Source: UBA12202 sp049595035
Lineage (GTDB): Bacteria > Pseudomonadota > Alphaproteobacteria > Puniceispirillales > UBA1172
NCBI GenBank assembly: GCA_049595035.1
Contig: JBMYKD010000011.1
Span: forward strand, 1 to 64,000
Reading direction: 5' to 3'
DNA: 64,000 nucleotides
Of the stretch, positions 55,380-64,000 are shown piece by piece. Made by a program: the position numbers and the translations under genes. The notes under the pieces are model-generated. The model saw nothing but the letters and a program-made list of their open reading frames with translations. It had not been told where the DNA came from and did not search any database. The stretch's first letter is position 1; the number at the start of each line of letters is the position of its first letter.

Positions 55380-56371
55380 GCTGCCTCACCCCATTCTTGC
55401 AATCGTTCAAACCATTGATCCATAGCCAGAAATACAGCCTTGGCATCAGTAGTATTATTTGCAATCTGTCGCATTTCAGCCGCATAAGGAAGACCATTTG
55501 CATAGGCACTGACATGCTTTCTGGCCAGACGCAGCCCATGTGATCCATAATGTGATAGCATCAAATCAAGGTGTTGACGCATAATGGCGTGACGTTCTGC
55601 CAGACTGGGAAGTGCCGGCATTTCCGCATGACGCAGATATTGATCAAGATGTGCCGGAAGCCATGGTTGCCCTATTGTGGCACGGCCCACCATCACGGCA
55701 TCTGCTCCTGATGCCGTAAGAGCCGCTTCTGCTGATGGCCCGTCAATAATATCACCATTGATCACAACAGGTATATTCACTTGATCTACAACGGCCTGAA
55801 CAGCGTTCCAATCTGCTGTTCCTTTATAAAACTGGCAACGTGTCCGGCCATGTACAGTCACCATAGATAAGCCGGATTCTTCTGCCATTTTTGCAATTTG
55901 TGGCGCATTATACGTTTCATCATCCCATCCCAGTCGCATTTTCACCGTTACTGGCCGGTCAGATGCTTTCATAACAGCATCGAATATATTGGCCACCAAT
56001 GGCTCATCTCGCATCAAAGCAGACCCTGATAATTTACCCGTGACCTTACGCGCCGGACATCCCAGATTTAGATCAATGATGGCCGCCCCCATATCACATC
56101 CCATACGGGCGGCTTCTGCCATGACCGACGCTTCCCACCCTGCCAGTTGCAGGGCAAATGGGTTCTCATCTCTGGCATTTGTTGATAATTTGCGCATTTC
56201 CTTTTTAATGCCATGGATCATCGCTTCGCTTGCAATCATTTCCGATACAACAAGTCCGCCACCAAGTGATCTGACCATTTGTCGGAAAGGCCAGTCTGTC
56301 ACCCCGGACATAGGGGCAAGGATGACGTTATGATCAATCTTAAGCGTGCCAATTTGCATCATACTATCCAA
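55376..56371 (-). CDS. dusB: tRNA dihydrouridine synthase (DusB/NifR3)
   Basis: 331 residues, FMN TIM barrel. LAPMSGVTDWPFRQMVR, NLGCPARKVTGKLSGSALM with the catalytic Cys, VHGRTRCQFYKGTADW and INGDIIDGPSAEAAL are all as expected. First gene of the dusB-ntrBC-ntrYX unit; NifR3 was named from this position. The ispDF gene diverges from it 125 bases away. Confidence 0.95.
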   Translation of the reverse strand: MDSMMQIGTLKIDHNVILAPMSGVTDWPFRQMVRSLGGGLVVSEMIASEAMIHGIKKEMRKLSTNARDENPFALQLAGWEASVMAEAARMGCDMGAAIIDLNLGCPARKVTGKLSGSALMRDEPLVANIFDAVMKASDRPVTVKMRLGWDDETYNAPQIAKMAEESGLSMVTVHGRTRCQFYKGTADWNAVQAVVDQVNIPVVINGDIIDGPSAEAALTASGADAVMVGRATIGQPWLPAHLDQYLRHAEMPALPSLAERHAIMRQHLDLMLSHYGSHGLRLARKHVSAYANGLPYAAEMRQIANNTTDAKAVFLAMDQWFERLQEWGEAA

Positions 56372-56496
56372 AATGCTTAAAAATTAGGCATGTTCTACCA
56401 TGGAAGCCCGATCATTCACAAGACACCAAATGAAAATACGAAAGAAAGCATCAGCTTATGGTCGTATTTCTATCTAGTTCCGGTTATATATAACAC

Positions 56497-57696
56497 ATGA
56501 CGGAAACTTATTTTCATGCTGTTGTTCTTGCTGGTGGAAAGGGATCACGATTAGGCGGTACCCCTAAACAATATCGCCAGTTACACGGACAGGATGTCTG
56601 GCTTTATGCTATATTGGCATTAGCAAGCCATCCCCGGTGCCGGGGCGGTGTTGTTGTTTGCTCAGATGGTGAAAATGCATATCACGATACATGCCTTGCG
56701 GCATATCATCTGAACCACTGGACCACCACAACAGGCGGAAAAGAACGGCAGGATTCTGTCATAGCCGGACTAACACAACTATCAGATCATAAACCAGATG
56801 CTGTTTTCATTCATGATGCGGCGCGGCCATTTGTTACAAGTGATGTAATTGATCGATTGCTTGCCGGATATCACAAGGGTTATCTGGCTGTTATTCCGGT
56901 GCTACCTTCGGGTGATAGCCTCAAAAAAGTAACAGACCAGCATGTCACCGGACAATATGACCGCGATAAGGTGATGCGAGTGCAAACGCCTCAACTATTT
57001 CATTTTGATACAATTTATGATTTGCATCATCAGTTTGCAGGAGCAGAATATACTGATGACAGCAGTTTGGCAGAACAAGCCGGATTACCCGTATTAGCGG
57101 TAGAAGGCGACCCGAAAACCTTTAAAATCACAACTGAATCTGACTGGATGATGGCACAATTGATCTTACCAACACAGAACATGGAAACCCGCATTGGCTT
57201 TGGCTATGATGTGCATCGCTTTGACCAATCTGAAAAGGGTGACAATACCAAGCATCAGATCATGCTAGCAGGAATTAGCCTTGATCATGATCAGGCGATC
57301 ATAGCCCATTCTGATGGTGATGTTGCCCTTCACGCGCTTACCGATGCTATTCTGGGCGCGATTGGTGATGGTGATATTGGCACGCATTTTCCGCCATCAG
57401 ATGAACAATGGCGTGATGCCTCATCAGATCTCTTTCTGCTAGATGCCTTGCGTCGATTATCTGAACGCGGAGGAAAACTGGTCAATATAGATATCACGAT
57501 CATTGCAGAAGCACCGAAAATCATGCCTCATCGCAGCAACATGATTAAAACCCTGTCTGATTTAACGAAACTTGCCCATCATGCTATTTCTATCAAAGCT
57601 ACCACAAGCGAAAGCATGGGATTTGTTGGCCGTCAAGAAGGGCTGGCAGCGCATGCAGTTGTCAGCATCACCCTACCAGTCACCGGGGATCAGTAA
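56497..57696 (+). CDS. ispDF: Bifunctional MEP pathway enzyme IspDF
   Basis: 399 residues, a fusion of IspD (CDP-ME synthase) and IspF (MEcPP synthase), giving two non-consecutive steps of isoprenoid synthesis in one chain. IspD shows VVLAGGKGSRLGGTPKQY, VFIHDAARPFV and TDDSSLAEQAG. The IspF domain begins near residue 229 with RIGFGYDVHRF (metal Asp/His), then HSDGDVALHALTDAILGAIGDGDIG and IKATTSESMGFVGR. The fusion is typical of alphaproteobacteria. Confidence 0.97.
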   Translation: MTETYFHAVVLAGGKGSRLGGTPKQYRQLHGQDVWLYAILALASHPRCRGGVVVCSDGENAYHDTCLAAYHLNHWTTTTGGKERQDSVIAGLTQLSDHKPDAVFIHDAARPFVTSDVIDRLLAGYHKGYLAVIPVLPSGDSLKKVTDQHVTGQYDRDKVMRVQTPQLFHFDTIYDLHHQFAGAEYTDDSSLAEQAGLPVLAVEGDPKTFKITTESDWMMAQLILPTQNMETRIGFGYDVHRFDQSEKGDNTKHQIMLAGISLDHDQAIIAHSDGDVALHALTDAILGAIGDGDIGTHFPPSDEQWRDASSDLFLLDALRRLSERGGKLVNIDITIIAEAPKIMPHRSNMIKTLSDLTKLAHHAISIKATTSESMGFVGRQEGLAAHAVVSITLPVTGDQ

Positions 57697-58199
57697 TGAA
57701 TAAATCACCATCTTCAGCCCAGTTTCTTCTGTCTTGGTTAGCTACATTGGGGCCACTGGGATATGCCCCTGCCCCTGGAACCGTAGGGTCAGCCGCCGCT
57801 TTGATCATTGGTGGCGGGGTTGCCATTACCCTTGGCCTGATCCCGCTGGTCATCATGATCATTGCCGTAACTATCCTGTCCTTTCCCGCCATTGATGCCC
57901 ATACCAGCATCACCAATAAACATGATGCCAGTGAAATCATTATCGATGAAGTGATAGGTCAATGGTTGGTTCTGTTGGCTATTCCTATTAGTGCCAACTG
58001 GAATACGCATTACCTTTTCACCCTCATAGCCGCGTTTGTTCTTTTCCGGATATTTGATATTTTGAAACCGCCGCCTGTTTCCACCGCAGAAGATTTACCC
58101 GGTGCGGCAGGGGTCATAGCAGATGATATTATGGCAGGTGTTCTTGCCGGAGTGGTGATCATGGCAAGTTTTCAGCTTTATGGATGGATAAATTCTTGA
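57696..58199 (+). CDS. pgpA: Phosphatidylglycerophosphatase A
   Basis: 167 residues, inner membrane, about three to four spans. Family motifs GPLGYAPAPGTVGS, EIIIDEVIGQW and FRIFDILKPPP are present, with the acidic metal ligands. It removes phosphate from PGP for phosphatidylglycerol synthesis. It overlaps ispDF by one base and cinA by 16 bases. Confidence 0.93.
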   Translation: MNKSPSSAQFLLSWLATLGPLGYAPAPGTVGSAAALIIGGGVAITLGLIPLVIMIIAVTILSFPAIDAHTSITNKHDASEIIIDEVIGQWLVLLAIPISANWNTHYLFTLIAAFVLFRIFDILKPPPVSTAEDLPGAAGVIADDIMAGVLAGVVIMASFQLYGWINS

Positions 58200-58723
58200 A
58201 TAGCCTGCCTGATGAAAAATCCCACTTTCTTGCCGCTGATATACTAACATTAGCACGGGCCAAACATATTATGCTTGTGACCGCAGAAAGCTGTACCGGC
58301 GGACGCATCATCGGGACATTAACTGATATTCCCGGATCATCAGATGTCATTGACCGCGGATTCATCACATATTCAAATAAAGCAAAGATGGATATGTTGA
58401 ATGTTCCATCAGATATGATCAAAGCTCATGGTGCTGTCAGTCAGGCTGTCGCTATTGCCATGGCTGAAGGAGCATGTCGAAACAGTCAATATGAAGATGA
58501 TGATGGTATCATGGCCATATCCGTAACAGGAATTGCCGGCCCCGGTGGCGGTAGTATCGAAAAACCGGTTGGTACCGTGTGGTTCGGGTTAACGCTTATT
58601 CATAAAAGCCAGAAAAACACCATAAGCTGGGTTGAACATTTCAAAGGGCAACGTGTTGATATTCGTCAGGCAACAATTGATACAGCCCTCACCCATATCA
58701 GAGATCAGCTCCTTGCAATCTAA
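58184..58723 (+). CDS. pncC: CinA C-terminal domain protein (PncC-type NMN deamidase)
   Basis: 179 residues; only the CinA-C domain, without the N-terminal molybdopterin-binding-like domain. TAESCTGGRIIGTLTDIPGSSDVIDRG, VSQAVAIAMAEGA and VTGIAGPGGGSIEKPVGTVW are the family blocks. Stand-alone members are NMN deamidases in pyridine nucleotide recycling. It follows pgpA with overlap and is convergent with the COQ10/RatA gene (4-base overlap). Confidence 0.92.
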   Translation: MDKFLNSLPDEKSHFLAADILTLARAKHIMLVTAESCTGGRIIGTLTDIPGSSDVIDRGFITYSNKAKMDMLNVPSDMIKAHGAVSQAVAIAMAEGACRNSQYEDDDGIMAISVTGIAGPGGGSIEKPVGTVWFGLTLIHKSQKNTISWVEHFKGQRVDIRQATIDTALTHIRDQLLAI

Positions 58724-59199
58724 CGATGATCGGATGTGCTACCATCAATAATAGCTGGGGGATCAACACGGGGATATAACGTGTCTGCACGGCTTTCAAA
58801 CGCTCGCACCATCCGCTTTACCGCTTCGGAAAACAGCGTTTCGATTACAGATTGAAAAAAGCGGGACCGAAATTCAAAATCAACATGAAAATCAATCAGG
58901 CATCCATTGGGGTCAGGCTTGAAATGCCAGTAATTCTGCAAATACTTGAATGGCCCTTCGGCATATTGAACGTGAATTTTTAATTCGTCAGGATTAAAAT
59001 CAACATATGAGGTAAATTTTTCCCGATAAATGCGGAAACCGATCATCAGATCCGCAATCATTTTCTGTTCATCCTGTGATCTGATTCTTGCCGCCAGACA
59101 CCATGGCAGAAACTGGGGATAGGCATTCACATCTGTTACCAGTTGATACAGATTTTCCGGCAAATGCGGCACCAGTCGTTGTTCGGCATGTTTCGTCAT
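58720..59199 (-). CDS. COQ10/RatA family START-like protein
   Basis: 159 residues, polyketide-cyclase/START fold. LYQLVTDVNAYPQFLPWCLAAR and IDFHVDFEFRSRFFQSVIETLF are the diagnostic stretches. In eukaryotes COQ10 binds ubiquinone; in Escherichia coli the RatA homologue was reported to affect ribosome joining. It follows lipA by 5 bases, a conserved position in alphaproteobacteria, which favours the coenzyme Q-related role. Confidence 0.9.
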   Translation of the reverse strand: MTKHAEQRLVPHLPENLYQLVTDVNAYPQFLPWCLAARIRSQDEQKMIADLMIGFRIYREKFTSYVDFNPDELKIHVQYAEGPFKYLQNYWHFKPDPNGCLIDFHVDFEFRSRFFQSVIETLFSEAVKRMVRAFESRADTLYPRVDPPAIIDGSTSDHR

Positions 59200-59204
59200 T
59201 GGTA

Positions 59205-60188
59205 TCAGGATACCGCTAACTGCTTTTGGCGCTCAGCACGAAGCCGGGCAAAATCTTCATCAGCGTGATAAGATGACCGCGTCAAAGGTGTAGCGGAAAT
59301 CAACAGGAACCCCTTTGCCTTTCCATATGTGTTTAATTTTTCGAAATCATCAGGCGTCCAGAACCGATCAATCGGATGGTGTTTTGGTGTTGGCTGAAGA
59401 TATTGGCCAATCGTCATAAAATCAATATCTGCGCTTCTCATATCGTCCATAACTTGCAACACTTCTTCCATCTGTTCGCCTAGGCCAACCATGATACCAG
59501 ATTTGGTGAAAATAGTTGGATCAAGTGTTTTTACGCGATGCAGCAAGTGAAGGGAATGAAAATATCGCGCCCCCGGTCTTACAGATGGATAAAGCCGCGG
59601 GATTGTTTCCAGATTGTGATTAAATACATCAGGCTTTGCCGCCACGACTATTTCTAATGCCCCGTCTTTTTTAAGAAAATCCGGAGTCAGGATTTCAATG
59701 GTTGTTGAAGGCGAAGCCGCTCTGATGGCATGAATAACATGAGCAAAATGCTGCGCCCCACCATCCGATAAATCATCACGATCAACTGATGTGATAACCA
59801 CATGTGCAAGTGACAAACTTGCCACTGCATCCGCCACCCGTTCCGGTTCATGCGGGTCAAGTTTATCCGGACGACCAGTAGCCACATTACAAAAAGCGCA
59901 AGCACGCGTGCAAACAGAGCCAAGTATCATCATGGTAGCGTGTTTTTTCGCCCAGCATTCCCCGATATTAGGGCAAGCCGCCTCCTCACATACTGTGACA
60001 AGGTTGCGTTCGTGAATGATTTTGCGGGTATCTTCATAGCCCTTTGACTGCGGGGCTTTTACTCGCAACCAGTCTGGCCGTTTGGGTTGTGGTTTATCCG
60101 GGTTTTTCGCCTTTTCCGGATGCCGCGCGGCACCAGTCAGACTCTTACCCCGGAATATCATTTTATCGTTACTCATCATCGTCAACAT
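59205..60188 (-). CDS. lipA: Lipoyl synthase
   Basis: Radical SAM enzyme that inserts two sulfurs into octanoyl groups, 327 residues. The auxiliary cluster cysteines are in CEEAACPNIGEC, the radical SAM cluster in CTRACAFCNVATG, and the C-terminal serine motif in TRSSYHADEDF. The start may be one of the internal ATG codons (MSNDK), because no clear binding site precedes the first. It sits between lpd and the COQ10 gene and provides the lipoyl groups for the PDH E2. Confidence 0.97.
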   Translation of the reverse strand: MLTMMSNDKMIFRGKSLTGAARHPEKAKNPDKPQPKRPDWLRVKAPQSKGYEDTRKIIHERNLVTVCEEAACPNIGECWAKKHATMMILGSVCTRACAFCNVATGRPDKLDPHEPERVADAVASLSLAHVVITSVDRDDLSDGGAQHFAHVIHAIRAASPSTTIEILTPDFLKKDGALEIVVAAKPDVFNHNLETIPRLYPSVRPGARYFHSLHLLHRVKTLDPTIFTKSGIMVGLGEQMEEVLQVMDDMRSADIDFMTIGQYLQPTPKHHPIDRFWTPDDFEKLNTYGKAKGFLLISATPLTRSSYHADEDFARLRAERQKQLAVS

Positions 60189-60191
60189 ATA

Positions 60192-61616
60192 CTAGAAATG
60201 AATGACTTTATCAAAGGCATCAAGAACAGATTCGTGCATAGCCTCGGACAATGTGGGATGCGGAAAGATGGCTTGCATCAATTCTGCCTCAGTTGCCTCA
60301 CACTGGCGGGCAATGACATAACCTTGTATCAATTCGGTCACTTCTGGCCCAATCATGTGTGCACCAAGCAATTCACCTGTTTTCTCATCAAAAATGGTTT
60401 TGATCATGCCATTATCGTCACCCAGCGCAATAGCCTTACCATTGCCCCTAAATGGGAACCGCCCAACACTGATCTGATATCCAGCATCGCGTGCTGCCTG
60501 TTCAGTATAGCCCACACTTGCCACTTGCGGCCGGCAATAGGTACACCCCGGCACATCAAGCGGGTTAATCGCGTGATTATCTGAAATTCCGGCAATATGT
60601 TCTGCCGCAATAATGCCTTCATGACTAGCCTTATGGGCTAACCAAGGGGCGCCTGTCATATCACCAATGGCATAAATGCCCTCAACACTAGTTTCCCCAT
60701 GTCCATTAGTTACCACATGACCTTTTTCCAGCTTTATCCCCGCCTGTTCCAGCCCCAAATCTTCAACATTTGCGACAATGCCTATGGCAAGGATCATGCG
60801 GTCAGCTTTCAATGTTTGTGACTTACCATTTATGGTGATACTGGCATTTACCCCATCTCCGGAGACCTTGGCCTGATCCAGCATAGCGTGTTTATGGATA
60901 ATAATCCCTCTGTCAGTGAATAGCTTTTCTGCCATGGCCGAAATTTCTGCATCTTCAACGGGCATAATGCGACCTGCCGCCTCAACCACCGTAACCGAAA
61001 CCCCCATATCAGCATAAAATGATGCAAACTCAATCCCTATGGCGCCAGAACCGATAATGATAAGCGATTTTGGCATCGTTTTTGGTGTCATTGCATCCCG
61101 ATAAGTCACAATTTTATCACCGTCAGGGGTTATCGACGGCAATTGTCTGGCGCGGGCACCAGTAGCCAGCACAATCTTATTTGCACTCAATAGATCGGTG
61201 GATTTATCAGCATGCGTTAATGCCACACGCCAATGTGACCCTGTTTTTGTTTCCAGTGATGCATTAGCCATGAATACATCAATTTTATTTTTTTTCATCA
61301 AATGGCTAATTCCACCCGATAGCGTTGCCGCAACATCACGCGACCGTTTCACTACCCCAGCCAGATCAAAGCTCAGCTTTTCCATCGTGATGCCATAACG
61401 GTCGGCGGTTTCTGCCAGATGATAGATTTCTGCTGCCCGTAACAGAGCCTTGGTCGGAATACAGCCCCAGTTTAAACAGACACCACCCAGGTTTTCGCGT
61501 TCAACAATAGCAGTTTTCAGCCCAAGCTGGCTTGCCCTGATTGCCGCAACATATCCACCCGGACCACCACCAATCACGACAACATCATAGGTTTTCTTAT
61601 CGCTGTTATTAGCCAT
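60192..61616 (-). CDS. lpd: Dihydrolipoamide dehydrogenase (E3)
   Basis: 474-residue flavoprotein that reoxidises lipoyl groups with NAD. FAD-binding VVIGGGPGGYVAAIRA, redox pair GGVCLNWGCIPTKAL, NAD-binding IIGSGAIGIEFASFYAD and the interface motif HPTLSEAMHESVLDA with the catalytic His-Glu are all present. AGGAG lies before the ATG. It follows pdhC by 9 bases. Confidence 0.97.
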   Translation of the reverse strand: MANNSDKKTYDVVVIGGGPGGYVAAIRASQLGLKTAIVERENLGGVCLNWGCIPTKALLRAAEIYHLAETADRYGITMEKLSFDLAGVVKRSRDVAATLSGGISHLMKKNKIDVFMANASLETKTGSHWRVALTHADKSTDLLSANKIVLATGARARQLPSITPDGDKIVTYRDAMTPKTMPKSLIIIGSGAIGIEFASFYADMGVSVTVVEAAGRIMPVEDAEISAMAEKLFTDRGIIIHKHAMLDQAKVSGDGVNASITINGKSQTLKADRMILAIGIVANVEDLGLEQAGIKLEKGHVVTNGHGETSVEGIYAIGDMTGAPWLAHKASHEGIIAAEHIAGISDNHAINPLDVPGCTYCRPQVASVGYTEQAARDAGYQISVGRFPFRGNGKAIALGDDNGMIKTIFDEKTGELLGAHMIGPEVTELIQGYVIARQCEATEAELMQAIFPHPTLSEAMHESVLDAFDKVIHF

Positions 61617-61625
61617 TTTATTCTC

Positions 61626-62894
61626 CTAGATCAGCGCCATTACCGGATTTTCGACATAGGATTTAAACGCCGCCATCCATTTTGCCCCAACAGCACCATC
61701 TATCACTCTATGATCACCGGATAAGGTGGCTGTCATGACAGTGGCAACCGTGATCTGACCATTCTTGACGACGGGGACTTCACGACCTGCCCCAATGGCC
61801 AGAATAGCACCATGTGGTGGGTTGATTACCGCTGTGAATGAGGTAATGCCATACATGCCGAGATTGGAAATGGTGAAACTGCCGCCGGAAAACTCTTCCA
61901 GTTTTAATTTCCCTGACTGTGCTTTTCCGACAAGGTCTTTCATCTTAGCCGATACAGAAGACAGTGTCATCATATCCGCACCCCAGACAATAGGCGTTAC
62001 CAGTCCAGCATCCAAGGCCACCGCAACAGCAATATCAGCATGATGCCATTGCCGGATATGATCGCCTTCCCATGAAGCGTTAACCTCAGGTACTTTTATC
62101 AGCGTTGCCGCTGCGCATTTAATGATCATATCATTGATACTGATTTTCTGATCATCAGGTAATGCCGCATTCATGGATTTGCGCATTGCGATCAATTGAT
62201 CCAGTTCGATGTCCATATTAAGATAAAAATGTGGAGCATCCTTCATGGATTGCTGAAGCCGTGTGGCTATCACCTTACGGGTTGACGTCACCGGTATCAG
62301 GTCTGATTGTGGCTGATAGCCATCTATATCCTGACCACTCATCACCATTGGTGCTGATGATGCGGTCTTTCCGCTATACCCATCTGGCAAGCTATCAATA
62401 TCTGCCTTGATAATGCGGCCATGTGGCCCTGATCCTGTCACAGTGGCAAGGTCAATGCCTTTTTGACCTGCAATGCGCTTAGCCAGAGGACTGGCAAATA
62501 GGCGGGTATCAGATTGATCAGCCGGAAGTGATTTTGGCAACTCTGATTTTACCGGCGCTTGTGGTGTTGCCGATGCGTCTGCTATGGGTGCTTGCTCTTC
62601 GGCTATCGGGGCTTCTTTTTTCTGAGGAGCAGCAGATAAGGCGCTGTTTTCCCCTTCGCCAAGGATTTCAGCAATAGGCGTACCAACAGCAACAGCTTCG
62701 CTTCCTTCCGGAACCAGAATACTGGCCATGATGCCATCATCAAGGGCTTCCACTTCCATAAGGGCTTTATCAGTTTCTATTTCCGCAATGACATCACCAG
62801 AAGTAACAGCATCACCTTCATTTACCAGCCATTTCGCCAATTTGCCTTCGGTCATGGTTGGCGACAATGCAGGCATATTTACAATAGCCATCAC
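61626..62894 (-). CDS. pdhC: Pyruvate dehydrogenase complex E2 (dihydrolipoamide acetyltransferase)
   Basis: 422 residues. One N-terminal lipoyl domain (EIETDKALMEVEALDDG, lipoyl-Lys in DKA) is followed by an Ala/Pro-rich linker, an E3-binding domain (FASPLAKRIAGQKGIDLATVTGSG) and the acetyltransferase core with SGDHRVIDGAVGAKWM (HxxxDG). With E1 and E3 it turns pyruvate into acetyl-CoA. It follows pdhB directly. Confidence 0.96.
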   Translation of the reverse strand: MMAIVNMPALSPTMTEGKLAKWLVNEGDAVTSGDVIAEIETDKALMEVEALDDGIMASILVPEGSEAVAVGTPIAEILGEGENSALSAAPQKKEAPIAEEQAPIADASATPQAPVKSELPKSLPADQSDTRLFASPLAKRIAGQKGIDLATVTGSGPHGRIIKADIDSLPDGYSGKTASSAPMVMSGQDIDGYQPQSDLIPVTSTRKVIATRLQQSMKDAPHFYLNMDIELDQLIAMRKSMNAALPDDQKISINDMIIKCAAATLIKVPEVNASWEGDHIRQWHHADIAVAVALDAGLVTPIVWGADMMTLSSVSAKMKDLVGKAQSGKLKLEEFSGGSFTISNLGMYGITSFTAVINPPHGAILAIGAGREVPVVKNGQITVATVMTATLSGDHRVIDGAVGAKWMAAFKSYVENPVMALI

Positions 62895-64000
62895 TTATCC
62901 CCTTTCTTTCTGATAGGTAACCTCAAATACCGCATCGATAATTGTATCCACTTGCGGCAAGGCCAAGGCTTCAAGATTGGCGGCATATGGCATAGGAACA
63001 TCAATACCTGTAACCCGTTTTGGTGGCGCATCCAGCCAGTCAAACGCTTTTTCAGTTACTTGCGCTGATAATTCCGCGCCAATACCAGCAAAAGGAAAGC
63101 CTTCTTCACAACTGACAAAACGATTTGTTTTCTGTACGGATTTCAAAATAGTATCAATATCTAATGGCCTTAACGAACGCAAATCAATGACTTCAGCACT
63201 GATCCCCTGTTCCGCCAGCTTATCTGCCGCTTCAAGAGCTTTGCCAACCATGATGGAAAAAGCGGTAATGGTGACATCTGTTCCTTCACGAACGATATTA
63301 GCCCTGCCAATAGGTACCAGCAGATCATCATCATCAGGAATGTCAAAGCTTTGCCCGTATAAGACTTCATTTTCAAGGAAAATAACCGGATTAGGGTCTC
63401 TGATAGCGGCTTTCAGCAATCCTTTTGAATCTGCAGCTGACCATGGCGCGACAACTTTTAGTCCGGGGCAATGCGCATACCAGCTGGCAAAGCATTGCGA
63501 ATGCTGAGCCGCCACACGCGCCGCAGCCCCATTTGGGCCACGAAAGACAATCGGACATCCCATCTGGCCACCGGACATATATAGCGTTTTTGCCGCAGAA
63601 TTAATGATTTGATCAATCGCCTGCATCGCAAAATTAAAAGTCATAAACTCAATCACAGGACGCAACTCACCGAATGCCGCACCGACCCCAAGACCGGCGA
63701 AACCCATTTCCGTTATCGGCGTATCAACAACCCGCTTTGCGCCAAACTCTTCCAGCAGACCTTGCGATACTTTGTAGGCACCTTGATATTCGCCCACTTC
63801 TTCACCCATCAGAAAAACATGTTCATCACGGCGCATTTCTTCTGCCATGGCATCACGCAACGCTTCTCTCACCGTGGTGGATACCATATTGCCTGTCCAT
63901 GCCGTGCTTGCCACAATCACTGGTGCAGATGGTGATGATACTGTTGGTTCGGCTTTGGCTGGGACTGGCGCCGCAACAGGGGCAGATATCTCAGATCCAC
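62895..64000 (-). CDS. pdhB: Pyruvate dehydrogenase E1 beta subunit, 5' end outside the window
   Basis: The E1-beta core starts about TVREALRDAMAEEM and includes VVDTPITEMGFAGLGVGAAF, RGPNGAAARVAAQHSQ and EGFPFAGIGAE. Reading continues without a stop upstream of the GTG at 63920 to the window edge as GSEISAPVAAPVPAKAEP..., an Ala/Pro/Ser linker. Such linkers join an N-terminal lipoyl domain to E1-beta in many alphaproteobacteria, so the gene is longer than the core and partial here; GTG 63920 is not the real start. The lipoyl domain itself lies outside. Confidence 0.95.
   Translation of the reverse strand, partial: GSEISAPVAAPVPAKAEPTVSSPSAPVIVASTAWTGNMVSTTVREALRDAMAEEMRRDEHVFLMGEEVGEYQGAYKVSQGLLEEFGAKRVVDTPITEMGFAGLGVGAAFGELRPVIEFMTFNFAMQAIDQIINSAAKTLYMSGGQMGCPIVFRGPNGAAARVAAQHSQCFASWYAHCPGLKVVAPWSAADSKGLLKAAIRDPNPVIFLENEVLYGQSFDIPDDDDLLVPIGRANIVREGTDVTITAFSIMVGKALEAADKLAEQGISAEVIDLRSLRPLDIDTILKSVQKTNRFVSCEEGFPFAGIGAELSAQVTEKAFDWLDAPPKRVTGIDVPMPYAANLEALALPQVDTIIDAVFEVTYQKERG

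Noticed and set aside
60087..60584. A 165-codon plus-strand frame over lipA/lpd
   Set aside because: Antisense shadow across two well-supported genes and their junction.
62977..63507. A 176-codon plus-strand frame over pdhB
   Set aside because: Antisense to the conserved E1-beta core; no supporting features.
63918..63920. GTG at 63920 as the start of pdhB
   Set aside because: The upstream sequence stays open and codes an Ala/Pro linker typical of lipoyl-E1-beta, so the gene begins outside the window.
1..64000. CRISPR arrays, IS elements, rRNA genes, prophage or toxin-antitoxin modules
   Set aside because: None seen on reading: no regular spaced repeats, transposase, integrase, rRNA or phage gene motifs.

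Overview
The window reads as a stretch of an alphaproteobacterial chromosome of moderate, roughly mid-40s percent GC (judged by eye). The main clues are the dusB-ntrBC-ntrYX-trkA-hfq order, a fused IspDF, a pyruvate dehydrogenase E1-beta with an Ala/Pro linker running off the window (a lipoyl-tagged E1-beta), a COQ10/RatA-lipA-lpd-pdhC-pdhB block, a CtpA-independent mfd/sdhE/recG group, and a zinc-free type of MetG. The gene mix (small marine-type genome, amide/peptide uptake, PhyH and DMT transporters) would suit a SAR116-like lineage, but that placement is a guess.

Layout. 1-1250: end of a uracil/xanthine permease whose N-terminal part sits in another frame (one base missing near 118-123). 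1308-6650 (minus): a TPP riboswitch followed by thiBPQ and then a TPP-dependent acetolactate-synthase-like enzyme. 6945-8817 (minus): an orphan prepilin and a secreted cadherin/Ig-like protein. 8859-17971 (minus): a murein and housekeeping run, mltB-rlpA-dacA-tmk-holB-metG-tatD-MBL hydrolase, preceded by an AEC-type permease. 18142-18231: tRNA-Ser(UGA).

18407-27597: a self-contained cassette directly behind the tRNA gene. It holds a peptide-type ABC importer (binding protein, two permeases, fused double ATPase), two paralogous amidases in the same transcription unit, and a divergent HTH protein with an unrecognised C-terminal domain. The shared intergenic region carries an 8+8 bp dyad over a promoter-like sequence, and a degenerate copy of the tRNA 3' end lies just past the cassette (27952-27977). 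This is the best candidate for an undescribed system: uptake and hydrolysis of an unknown amide or amidated peptide under a dedicated regulator, possibly on an old tRNA-anchored island.

28192-31243 (plus): isocitrate lyase behind an 18-bp perfect palindrome, a small unknown protein, and a divergent protein with LDH/MDH-like features. 31332-37673: assorted metabolism (N-formylglutamate amidohydrolase, PhyH dioxygenase, chalcone-isomerase-like protein, aldo/keto reductase, methyltransferase, zinc ribbon, EamA transporter, split YeeE/YedE pair). 37644-47593: hflX, DsbA-like protein, mfd, sdhE, recG, DUF502, mazG, hfq. 47703-56371 (minus): trkA and the two nitrogen two-component systems with dusB. 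56497-58723 (plus): ispDF-pgpA-cinA. 58720-64000 (minus): COQ10/RatA protein, lipA, lpd, pdhC and partial pdhB, which together build and lipoylate the pyruvate dehydrogenase complex. No rRNA, CRISPR array, transposase, integrase or phage gene was seen.
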